Shown: positions 1-6,664 of the stretch, piece by piece
Position numbering within the stretch: the first letter of the stretch is position 1
Layout: each line of letters opens with the position of its first letter
Origin: Chitinophagaceae bacterium
Lineage (GTDB): Bacteria; Bacteroidota; Bacteroidia; Chitinophagales; Chitinophagaceae
Reading direction: 5' to 3'
Assembly: GCA_947463755.1 (NCBI GenBank)
Contig: CANHUK010000025.1
Location: 1-10,221 of the forward strand
DNA: 10,221 bases
Program-made: the position numbers and the translations under genes
Notes under the pieces: model-generated
Databases searched by the model: none
Told to the model about the DNA's origin: nothing
The model's input: the letters and a program-made list of their open reading frames with translations, nothing else

Positions 1-568
1 AAAAGGGGGTCTTACCAAGCTGCTGAAGATATGTGTTGATCTGCCCGACATGATTATCCGATACGGCGCGGGACAGATCATTGATGATCCCCAGCACAGA
101 CCCCGGATAGAACTGGGTGGGATGCGCTGTGAGTACCAGCCTCACGGCAAAATCCTTCAACTTCTCCCCCAGCCTGTCTTCCAGATGCGCCTGACGTACC
201 TCCGACTCGAGTTGCTTGAGCGTGCCCACACCGGACATGTCATTCACATCTCGGAAGGCCGCATCCTCCAGCGCATCGAAAAGCACCACCTGCCGCTCAA
301 CATATTGAACGAACCGAAACAGCAGGTCAAGCCGCTCCTGGGTCGTGGCGTAGGTAGTATGCCGCTCAAAAAAATCCTCGATGATCTGAACAGGACTCAG
401 GTTCCGGCGATATCCCTCCTCACAGTTGGAAGATAACAGGGATAACAGGATACCTGTCTTCTCGATCCGATGAAACGGAAGCGAGGTAAAAAGACTGTTG
501 TACAACTGATACTTGATGCCTACCTGCGTCTTGAACTGCTGCAGGGCGGCGTTCTGATGGACACTCAT
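1..568 (-). CDS. ppc: Phosphoenolpyruvate carboxylase, N-terminal part (3' end outside window)
   Basis: The reverse strand is open from the ATG at 568-566 to the window edge, giving 189 residues. The translation matches the Bacteroidota form of PEP carboxylase, including LFRFVQYVERQVVLFDALED (about residues 83-102) and VRLVLTAHPTQFYPG (about 142-156). The histidine in TAHPT (H149 here) corresponds to the family's catalytic histidine. The usual TAHPTE reads TAHPTQ, which as I recall is usual in this group. The enzyme is cytoplasmic and carboxylates PEP with bicarbonate to oxaloacetate, an anaplerotic step. The family is usually 850-900 residues, so roughly four fifths lies outside the window. 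The start is the first in-frame ATG before the conserved N-terminus; no Shine-Dalgarno sequence is seen, as is usual in Bacteroidota. The gene is divergent from the threonine operon, whose pathway uses oxaloacetate-derived aspartate. Confidence 0.93.
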   Translation of the reverse strand, partial: MSVHQNAALQQFKTQVGIKYQLYNSLFTSLPFHRIEKTGILLSLLSSNCEEGYRRNLSPVQIIEDFFERHTTYATTQERLDLLFRFVQYVERQVVLFDALEDAAFRDVNDMSGVGTLKQLESEVRQAHLEDRLGEKLKDFAVRLVLTAHPTQFYPGSVLGIINDLSRAVSDNHVGQINTYLQQLGKTPF

Positions 569-738
569 CGTCGTGGGAATTTGAAGAAGGAATCGTCGCT
601 TCTATGGCAGGCAGTATCCCGAAGATAATACAAAATCCGGAGTTGCTTTGAATTCTCGTCCTGACATGTTAACTTGCATCAATCTAAATGAGGTCCGACG
701 TTATATATCGATTTGCTGCCGCTATTCCGGTCATCAAC
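569..738. other. Divergent upstream region between ppc and the thr leader
   Basis: This 170-bp non-coding stretch must carry the promoters of ppc (minus) and of the thr operon (plus). I looked for the Bacteroidota promoter pattern (TTG, 19-22 nt, TAnnTTTG) on both strands. I found only partial matches with wrong spacing, such as TCGATTTG at 708-715 and TAACTTG at 670-676, so no promoter is called. Its right end runs into the hairpin that covers the leader-peptide start codon. Confidence 0.5.
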
Positions 739-744
739 ATGACC
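729..744 (+). promoter_or_regulatory. Hairpin over the thr leader start codon
   Basis: GGTCAT (729-734) and ATGACC (739-744) form a perfect 6-bp stem with a CAAC tetraloop. The second arm begins exactly at the leader ATG. Folded, it would bury the start codon and the first Thr codon of the leader peptide. That it modulates leader translation is inference; a chance 6-bp stem cannot be excluded. Confidence 0.4.
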
Positions 745-771
745 ACCATCACTATTATTACAACCCGTTAA
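739..771 (+). CDS. thrL: Threonine operon leader peptide (transcription attenuation)
   Basis: A ten-codon ORF, ATG to TAA, encodes MTTITIITTR. Eight of the nine residues after Met are Thr (five) or Ile (three). It ends 84 nt before thrA. Thr and Ile are the two amino acids encoded repeatedly in the E. coli thr leader peptide (21 residues), where ribosome stalling on uncharged tRNA-Thr or tRNA-Ile prevents termination. The composition, position and small size make chance very unlikely. The same role is inferred here: the peptide is not a functional protein but a sensor of Thr/Ile-tRNA charging. The stop codon sits in the loop of a hairpin (761-777). I could not identify a classical U-tract terminator between it and thrA, so the output step is unresolved. 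The ORF is in frame with thrA but separated from it by the TAA. Confidence 0.8.
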   Translation: MTTITIITTR

Positions 772-777
772 GGGTTG
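761..777 (+). promoter_or_regulatory. Hairpin at the end of the thr leader ORF
   Basis: CAACCC (761-766) and GGGTTG (772-777) pair perfectly around the 5-nt loop GTTAA, which contains the leader stop codon TAA (769-771). The 5' arm includes the last Thr codon and the Arg codon. A ribosome stalled at the upstream Thr/Ile codons would leave the hairpin free or partly free, while one at the stop codon would melt it. This is the geometry expected of a leader pause or antiterminator element. No U-run follows, so it is not itself an intrinsic terminator. Confidence 0.5.
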
Positions 778-855
778 CACATACACATATCATCCATCGG
801 GCATGGGCCCAACAGCGAATCGAAAGTTATTCCCTCTTACCCCTTCCAACAAAAC

Positions 856-3303
856 ATGAAACAGGTCTTGAAATTCGGCGGCAGTTCCGTCGCCAACGCG
901 GACAATATCCGCAAGGTACTCGACATCGTCAGGGCACGCCTTGACCGCGGACAGGCCATCGTCGTTGTCTCTGCACTCGGAGGCATCACCGACACCCTCC
1001 TGCGCTGCGGCGACCAGGCCGCCTCCGGCTCCGAAGCATTCAGGGATACACTCGCCATTGTGGAAGACCGACACATGCAAACGGTCAAGTCACTCCTCCC
1101 CGTCAATCAGCAGAGCGGTACCCTCAGTCTCGTCAAGAAACATTGCAACGACCTTGAAGATATTTGCAATGGCGTATTTCTGCTTGGTGAACTTTCTGCC
1201 CGCACCCGCGACCGTATCGTAAGCTATGGAGAACTGCTCTCCTCCCGGATCATCGCCGCGGCCTTTCATGCCCATGGTCTCAATGCCACCTGGGCGGACG
1301 CCCGGGAGCTGATCCGCACATCTGCAGACTTTGGCCATGCCACCGTACAGTTCGATACCACCGGCCATCTGATCCGGAACTGGGCCGGTGATACCCGCGA
1401 AGATGTATCCGTACTGCCGGGTTTCATCGCTTCTGAGGGCAAAGGTGCCACCACCACCCTCGGACGCGGAGGATCCGACTATACCGCCGCCATCTTCGCC
1501 GCAGCCCTCGACGTACAGATCCTCGAAATCTGGACGGACGTGTCCGGCATGATGACAGCAGACCCACGCTGGGTCAGTAATGTCCGGATCATCCCCTCCA
1601 TCTCCTATCAGGAGGCGATGGAACTATCCCACTTCGGCGCCAAAGTGATCTATCCGCCCACCATACAGCCCGTGATGTCCAGGAACATCCCCGTCTGGGT
1701 GAAGAACACCTTCGCCCCCGACGACCCCGGCACCGTGATAGAAAACCGAAACAACCCTCAGCATGAGATCGTGAGAGGCATCTCAAGCATCAACAACATC
1801 GCCCTGCTGAGCCTCGAAGGCAGCGGCATGGTGGGTGTCCCCGGGTTTTCCAAAAGACTTTTCGAAGCCCTTGCGCAGGGGCAGATCAACGTCATTCTCA
1901 TCACTCAGGGTTCGTCCGAACACAGCATCTGCGTAGGCATCGACAATGCCCGGAGCGAAGATGCCAGACAACTCGTGGATGAAGCCTTCTCCATAGAGAT
2001 CGCCCTCCAGAAAGTCGAGCCGCTCCGAATAGAGAAAGACCTTTCGATCGTGGCCCTCGTCGGCGAACAGATGAAAAGCCACCCGGGCATCAGCGGCCGC
2101 ATGTTCGGAACCCTCGGACGAAATGGTGTTAACGTGCGTGCCATCGCCCAGGGATCCTCCGAACGAAACATCTCCGCCGTCATTTCCACCGCCGATGTTC
2201 GTAAAGCGCTGAACATCCTCCACGAAGAATTCTTCGAAACCACCTACAAGCAGGTAAACCTGTTCATCACAGGCACCGGTAATGTAGGACGCCGACTGAT
2301 CGATCAGCTGCGAAAACAACAGGCATACCTTGCAGAACAGCTCCGCCTGCAGGTACGCGTCATGGGACTGTCGAACAGCAGACGCATGCTGCTCTCCGAA
2401 GAAGGCATCGACCTCGAAGGATGGCAGGGACTCCTCGACGCCGGGGAACCCGCTGATCTCGGCAAATTCACCGACGTGATGATCGAACGGAACCTCCGCA
2501 ACACCGTATTCGTCGACATCACCGCCAGCGACCAGGTTCCTCCTGTTTATGAAAAACTGCTCCGCAGATCGATGTCGGTCGTCGCCTGCAATAAGATCGC
2601 CGCATCCTCGGCATATGATAACTACCAACGCCTCAAAGACCTCACCCGCGAATTCAACTGCCGCTTCCTTTTCGAAACCAACGTGGGCGCAGGCCTGCCC
2701 GTCATCGGCACCCTGAACGACCTGCGCGGCAGCGGAGATGTGATCCACCGGATCGAAGCCGTCCTCAGCGGCACCCTCAACTTCGTATTCAACAACTATG
2801 ACGGCACCCGACCGTTCTCCGAAGTGGTCCGACAGGCACAGGCCGAAGGTTATACCGAACCAGATCCCCGGCTCGACCTCAGCGGTACCGACGTCATGCG
2901 AAAGATCATGATCCTCGCACGCGAAGCCGGAGAATACATCGAAATGGACGACATCCGCTGCAACGCCTTTCTGCCGGAATCCTGCATGCAGGGATCCGTC
3001 GAGGATTTCTACACGGAGATGAGCAGACAGGAACCACACTTCAGAGCGATCTACGAAGAGGCCTCCGCCGCCGGCTGTAAACTTAAATTCGTGGCCAGCC
3101 TGGATCATGGAAAAGCTGAAGTCGGACTCAAACACATCTCGCCTGAACACGACTTCTACCACCTCTACGGAAAGGACAATATCGTGCTGTTCCAGACACA
3201 ACGATATCCCGACCAACCCTTGGTAGTTAAGGGTGCAGGAGCCGGTGCAGAAGTGACGGCCAGCGGCGTGTTCGCCGATATCATCCGGGCAACCCTCCGA
3301 TGA
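856..3303 (+). CDS. thrA: Bifunctional aspartokinase I / homoserine dehydrogenase I
   Basis: This 815-residue fused enzyme is close to E. coli ThrA (820). The N-terminal aspartokinase phosphorylates aspartate, the first step towards Thr, Met and Lys: KFGGSSV at residues 6-12, LGRGGSD at 202-208, then WTDVSGMMTADPR. Two ACT regulatory segments follow, recognisable by LSLEGSGMVGVPG and later GRNGVNVRAIAQGSSERNIS; in the family they bind threonine for feedback inhibition. From about residue 465 comes homoserine dehydrogenase, which reduces aspartate semialdehyde: a nucleotide-binding GTGNVG at 473-478, CNK with K580 as probable catalytic lysine, then NVGAGLPVIGTL and EAVLSGTLNF. The ATG at 856 is chosen because the aspartokinase motif starts immediately after it. 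The frame stays open upstream to a TTG at 775, but that would add 27 residues unlike the family. It is the first gene of thrABC. Confidence 0.96.
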   Translation: MKQVLKFGGSSVANADNIRKVLDIVRARLDRGQAIVVVSALGGITDTLLRCGDQAASGSEAFRDTLAIVEDRHMQTVKSLLPVNQQSGTLSLVKKHCNDLEDICNGVFLLGELSARTRDRIVSYGELLSSRIIAAAFHAHGLNATWADARELIRTSADFGHATVQFDTTGHLIRNWAGDTREDVSVLPGFIASEGKGATTTLGRGGSDYTAAIFAAALDVQILEIWTDVSGMMTADPRWVSNVRIIPSISYQEAMELSHFGAKVIYPPTIQPVMSRNIPVWVKNTFAPDDPGTVIENRNNPQHEIVRGISSINNIALLSLEGSGMVGVPGFSKRLFEALAQGQINVILITQGSSEHSICVGIDNARSEDARQLVDEAFSIEIALQKVEPLRIEKDLSIVALVGEQMKSHPGISGRMFGTLGRNGVNVRAIAQGSSERNISAVISTADVRKALNILHEEFFETTYKQVNLFITGTGNVGRRLIDQLRKQQAYLAEQLRLQVRVMGLSNSRRMLLSEEGIDLEGWQGLLDAGEPADLGKFTDVMIERNLRNTVFVDITASDQVPPVYEKLLRRSMSVVACNKIAASSAYDNYQRLKDLTREFNCRFLFETNVGAGLPVIGTLNDLRGSGDVIHRIEAVLSGTLNFVFNNYDGTRPFSEVVRQAQAEGYTEPDPRLDLSGTDVMRKIMILAREAGEYIEMDDIRCNAFLPESCMQGSVEDFYTEMSRQEPHFRAIYEEASAAGCKLKFVASLDHGKAEVGLKHISPEHDFYHLYGKDNIVLFQTQRYPDQPLVVKGAGAGAEVTASGVFADIIRATLR

Positions 3304-3308
3304 CATAC

Positions 3309-3332
3309 TAACGCAGACGCATAAACGAAAAA
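3309..3332 (+). repeat. 24-nt intergenic element, copy 1 (before thrB)
   Basis: This element lies in the 30-nt thrA-thrB gap and ends one base before the thrB ATG. It matches the element at 4261-4284 at 21 of 24 positions by hand alignment; both copies end in TAAACGAAAAA. The A-rich end resembles the A-rich translation-initiation regions of Bacteroidota genes, which largely lack Shine-Dalgarno sequences. Confidence 0.7.
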
Positions 3333-3333
3333 G

Positions 3334-4263
3334 ATGCCCCGCAGAATCAAGATAGCGGCACCTGCCACCGTAGCGAACCTCGTATGCGGATTTGACATCC
3401 TTGGACTTGCCCTGGAAGATCCGGTGGACATCATGGAACTGGAGATCGGCGGAGCACCGGGATTGAGGATCCGACATATCGATGACTATGGACTCCCGCT
3501 AGAACCGGAACGAAATGTGGCAGGCGCCGCATTGCTGGCCCTGATGGAAGAACTCCCGGAAATTCCAGGATTTACCCTTACGGTAGACAAGCGCATCAAA
3601 CCCGGAAGCGGTCTGGGATCCAGCGCCGCCAGTTCCGCAGGCGCCGTCGTCGCAGCCAATATCCTGCTGGGTAAACCCTTTTCAGGCCCCGACCTGGTCC
3701 GCTTCGCCATGAACGGAGAAAAAGTAGCCAGCGGGGTAAAACACGCAGACAACATCACACCCTGCATCTACGGCGGTGTGACCCTGATCCGCGCCATCCA
3801 TCCGCTGGACATCGTTCAACTCGAAGCTCCCCCACTCCACGTCACCGTCGTGCACCCGCAGATCGAAGTGCGCACCTCCGACGCCAGACAGATCCTCCGC
3901 AAGGAGGTGCAACTCAAACAGGCCATCCGGCAATGGGGAAACATCGCAGGCCTCGTGGCAGGCTTCATGAAGGGCGACTATGACCTCATCGGCCGGTCAC
4001 TCGAAGATGTCATCATCGAACCCGTCCGCAGCATCCTCATCCCCGGATTCAACGATGTCAAGCAACAATGCATGGAAGCCGGCGCCCTCGGTGGTGGCAT
4101 CTCAGGCAGCGGCCCCTCTATCTTCATGCTGAACCGCGACGAAGAAAAGGCCCATCTAATGGCCGATATCATGCGTGATGTTTATTCAAGGATCGGCATC
4201 GATCACCGGATTCATGTCACCCGCGTCAACACAGAAGGAGTACGCATACTTGAACAGGACTAA
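3334..4263 (+). CDS. thrB: Homoserine kinase (GHMP kinase family)
   Basis: The product has 309 residues; E. coli ThrB has 310. It phosphorylates homoserine to O-phospho-L-homoserine, the substrate of ThrC, in the cytosol. The GHMP signature is clear: an N-terminal APATVANLVCGFDILGLAL (about residues 9-27), the ATP-binding loop PGSGLGSSAAS at 90-100, and the C-terminal GALGGGISGSGPSIF at about 250-264. The ATG at 3334 precedes the family's N-terminal strand directly, and no better start exists. It follows thrA after 30 nt and precedes thrC by 30 nt, consistent with one transcript controlled by the thr leader. The order thrA-thrB-thrC and the presence of all three leave little doubt about the assignment. 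Confidence 0.96.
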   Translation: MPRRIKIAAPATVANLVCGFDILGLALEDPVDIMELEIGGAPGLRIRHIDDYGLPLEPERNVAGAALLALMEELPEIPGFTLTVDKRIKPGSGLGSSAASSAGAVVAANILLGKPFSGPDLVRFAMNGEKVASGVKHADNITPCIYGGVTLIRAIHPLDIVQLEAPPLHVTVVHPQIEVRTSDARQILRKEVQLKQAIRQWGNIAGLVAGFMKGDYDLIGRSLEDVIIEPVRSILIPGFNDVKQQCMEAGALGGGISGSGPSIFMLNRDEEKAHLMADIMRDVYSRIGIDHRIHVTRVNTEGVRILEQD

Positions 4264-4284
4264 CGGAAACGCCTAAACGAAAAA
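4261..4284 (+). repeat. 24-nt intergenic element, copy 2 (before thrC)
   Basis: This is the second copy of the thr-operon intergenic element. It starts at the thrB stop codon itself (TAA, 4261-4263) and ends 9 nt before the thrC ATG at 4294. It differs from copy 1 (3309-3332) at three positions. The A-run is two bases longer here. I see no copy upstream of thrA or downstream of thrC. Confidence 0.7.
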
Positions 4285-4293
4285 AACGGACAG

Positions 4294-5589
4294 ATGACGT
4301 ATCGAAGCCTGGGGGGCGCCTCGCCCGATGTCGACTTCAGGACCGCCACCATTCAGGGACAGGCCCCCGACAAGGGCCTTTACTTTCCTACGGAGATCCC
4401 ACGATGGGAAAAGCCGTTCCTGAATGCAATCAAGACCATGGACAGAGATGAAATGGCCTGGCAGGTCATGCACCCATATGTGGGCGACTGCATCTCCGAA
4501 GTCGATCTGCGACGCATCGTACATGAGACCCTGGATTTCAACATCCCCCTCGTTCCGATCACACCCGAGATCGCCAGCCTCGAACTTTTCCACGGGCCGA
4601 CCCTCGCCTTCAAGGATGTGGGTGCCCGATTCATGAGCAGATGCCTGGGGCATTTTTCACAGGAACGGAGCGGCAGGATCGTGGTACTGGTGGCCACCAG
4701 CGGAGATACGGGTGGTGCCGTAGCCAATGGATTCTTTGATGTCGATGGCGTGGATGTCGTCATCCTCTATCCTTCGGGGAAAGTGAGTCCAGTGCAGGAG
4801 AAGCAACTCACCACCCTCGGTCGGAATATCCATGCGCTTGAAGTGGATGGAAATTTTGACGACTGCCAGCGGATGGTCAAGCAGGCCTTCATGGATGCAG
4901 ATCTCAAGTCCAAAGTATTCCTCACTTCCGCCAATTCCATCAACGTAGCCAGATGGTTGCCGCAACAATTGTACTACATTTTGGCCTGGCAACAATGGCA
5001 ACAACATCAGCCACCGGTCGTATCCGTGCCCAGCGGAAATTTCGGAAATATCTGCGCCGGAATGATGGCCTGGTCCTCAGGATTGCCCATCGCCCATTTC
5101 ATTGCGGCCTGTAATGCCAATGACACCGTACCCCGATTTCTGAATGATGGCCACTATGCTCCGAATCCGGCCATAGCCACCATTTCCAATGCCATGGATG
5201 TGGCGGACCCGAGCAACTTTGTACGCATTCTGGAAATCTTCGGAAACAGACAATCGCTCACCGGACAACTGCACAGTGAAAGCATCACCGATGCGGAAAC
5301 TACGGATACCATCGCCCGTGTTCACCGGGAAACAGGATATCTGCTCGATCCCCACGGAGCCGTGGGTTATCTTGCCCTTGAACGGTGGATCCGGACACAT
5401 CCCGGACAACAGGGTTACATTTTGGAGACCGCTCATCCGGTGAAATTCCCGGACAGTGTGGAGGCGGCTACAGGCCTGTCAGTACCCATACCCGAAAAGG
5501 TACGACCCATCATGGAAGCTGAAAAAAAGTCCACGGAAATACCCGCTAGGGATGAAGCCCTCAAAAGCTATCTGGAAGGATTCGCGTAA
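4294..5589 (+). CDS. thrC: Threonine synthase (PLP-dependent)
   Basis: The product has 431 residues; E. coli ThrC has 428. It converts O-phosphohomoserine and water to L-threonine and phosphate, the last step of the pathway. The fold-type II PLP site is visible: HGPTLAFKDVGARFM with the PLP lysine at K107, and the phosphate-binding ATSGDTGGAVANGF further on. Other family blocks include TSANSINVARWLPQ and VSVPSGNFGNICAG, followed near the C-terminus by DPHGAVGY and ETAHPVKFP. The N-terminus, with YRSLGG and DKGLYFP, is also typical, which supports the ATG at 4294. It is the last gene of thrABC. The next gene (blh) is convergent, 56 nt away, and I see no convincing terminator hairpin in that gap (5590-5645). 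Confidence 0.96.
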   Translation: MTYRSLGGASPDVDFRTATIQGQAPDKGLYFPTEIPRWEKPFLNAIKTMDRDEMAWQVMHPYVGDCISEVDLRRIVHETLDFNIPLVPITPEIASLELFHGPTLAFKDVGARFMSRCLGHFSQERSGRIVVLVATSGDTGGAVANGFFDVDGVDVVILYPSGKVSPVQEKQLTTLGRNIHALEVDGNFDDCQRMVKQAFMDADLKSKVFLTSANSINVARWLPQQLYYILAWQQWQQHQPPVVSVPSGNFGNICAGMMAWSSGLPIAHFIAACNANDTVPRFLNDGHYAPNPAIATISNAMDVADPSNFVRILEIFGNRQSLTGQLHSESITDAETTDTIARVHRETGYLLDPHGAVGYLALERWIRTHPGQQGYILETAHPVKFPDSVEAATGLSVPIPEKVRPIMEAEKKSTEIPARDEALKSYLEGFA

Positions 5590-5645
5590 TTCCAATCACG
5601 AAGTGGAGCGGCACCGGACAGATGACAGGCATAGCGAGCGACACG

Positions 5646-6572
5646 TTATTTGCGACGAAGCGCACCATACATGTCATGCATGACTTCCATGTGCGGTCCC
5701 GTGAGCACAGCCAAAGACATAAATGCATACCATAACATGGCGTTGACCTCGGTAAACATGAAACCCGACGCGCCGATCAACATCGTACCCGCAATGGCCA
5801 GTCCGCTGTACAACAGCATCTGCTTCCAGACCCGGCCTGCCGCCACGCCGTTGATACTCACCAGATAGCGCATAATGCTGCTCAGGGAGATAACAGAATG
5901 CCAGCCGATAAAATAAAAAGTGAAACCCAACAACAATGGCAAGCGCCATAACAGGAGCAGCATGACCGGAAAAAGAAAGGCCTCTGTTCGAAACCAGCTA
6001 CGGAAAAAGGAAGGGTGGCGGCGATGAACCATCAACCCGGTGAAGGACAAAGCGGTGAAGAATAAGACCAGCGTTATCGAGCGCCAGCGCTCCAGCATCG
6101 ACATCCAAACTGATATATCACTCCCCCGCTCCAGAAATGCAAGTAGAGGTTGAACCTCATCGAGGTGCGTCAGCAACAGGATGCCCAGCAACATCATTCC
6201 ATAAGTAACAATGAAGGCCTTTCCCCAGAAACCGGACAACTCGTGCCTGGAAAGATCGGTTTCCCCAAAATGAAAGGCGGATATCAACAGGAACAAGCCA
6301 AGTCCCACCCAGGGCAACAACCATAGTAACAATCCAAACAGCACAATACGGCCGAGATACGCAAACAAGAATGTAAAGATCCTGAACTGCCCCCCATCCC
6401 GTCGAACCACATGGTCGGCCACCAGCAGATCGGCAGCACCATGCGGGACACCCAGCATGAGAAGGCCCGCCAGGAAAACACCCAACTGGACAGACATGGG
6501 CATCGTCCAACCCATGAACTCAAGCAACACGAACAGGAGTCCCGGAAGCAGTAACAGCAATCTGATCCGCAT
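5646..6572 (-). CDS. blh: Brp/Blh-family beta-carotene 15,15'-dioxygenase (retinal synthesis)
   Basis: This 308-residue, highly hydrophobic protein probably has about eight membrane segments. The family cleaves beta-carotene with O2 into two retinals using a non-haem iron held by histidines. Conserved His motifs are all present: GVPHGAADL (H44), SAFHFGETD (H101), FIGWHS (H225) and TGPHMEVMHD (H294, H299). Which of these bind iron here is inferred, not shown. The gene lies directly downstream of, and codirectional with, the rhodopsin gene, the classic pairing of opsin with its chromophore-making enzyme. A strong intrinsic terminator (6598-6642) separates them, and only 25 nt lie between its T-run and the blh ATG. 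Expression therefore probably depends on read-through, giving low Blh relative to opsin. The start at 6572 is the only ATG near the conserved N-terminus. No crt carotenoid genes are in the window. Confidence 0.93.
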   Translation of the reverse strand: MRIRLLLLLPGLLFVLLEFMGWTMPMSVQLGVFLAGLLMLGVPHGAADLLVADHVVRRDGGQFRIFTFLFAYLGRIVLFGLLLWLLPWVGLGLFLLISAFHFGETDLSRHELSGFWGKAFIVTYGMMLLGILLLTHLDEVQPLLAFLERGSDISVWMSMLERWRSITLVLFFTALSFTGLMVHRRHPSFFRSWFRTEAFLFPVMLLLLWRLPLLLGFTFYFIGWHSVISLSSIMRYLVSINGVAAGRVWKQMLLYSGLAIAGTMLIGASGFMFTEVNAMLWYAFMSLAVLTGPHMEVMHDMYGALRRK

Positions 6573-6597
6573 ACCGAAGAAAATTGAACAACTTGAG

Positions 6598-6642
6598 AAA
6601 AAAATCGCCCCCCGTCAGATGAATGACCAAACGGAGGGCGAT
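6598..6642 (-). terminator. Intrinsic terminator between rhodopsin and blh
   Basis: On the minus strand a 12-nt arm (6642-6631) pairs with a 12-nt arm (6615-6604) over all 12 positions, eleven Watson-Crick and one G-U. The loop is 15 nt. A run of seven T residues follows (6604-6598). The G-U position is a mismatch in a plus-strand transcript, and no T-run follows on that strand, so it acts on minus-strand transcription. It starts 22 nt beyond the rhodopsin stop codon and ends just before blh. Confidence 0.88.
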
Positions 6643-6664
6643 ATGGAATCAGGTACTACGGATA

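Noticed and set aside
50..436. A 128-codon plus-strand frame near the left edge
   Set aside because: It is antisense to the conserved PEP carboxylase N-terminus.
799..810. GGGC-ATGG-GCCC hairpin as the thr attenuator terminator
   Set aside because: The stem is only 4 bp and no T-run follows; it is too weak to call a terminator, though it might take part in a larger fold.
775..855. An N-terminal extension of ThrA from a TTG at 775
   Set aside because: The aspartokinase motif KFGGSSV normally lies within the first ten or so residues, as it does from the ATG at 856. The extra 27 residues resemble nothing and start inside the leader hairpin.
648..944. A 98-codon plus-strand frame starting at TTG and overlapping the thr leader and the thrA start
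   Set aside because: It starts with TTG, has a low-complexity His/Tyr stretch and overlaps conserved thrA coding sequence in another frame. The leader peptide explains the region better.
1783..3477. A 564-codon open frame on the minus strand opposite thrA
   Set aside because: It lies wholly antisense to conserved thrA and the start of thrB, resembles no known family, and is explained by the codon bias of the sense genes.
5590..5645. A bidirectional terminator between convergent thrC and blh
   Set aside because: The only complementarity seen is short (CAC-GAA-GTG) and no T-run follows; not supportable.
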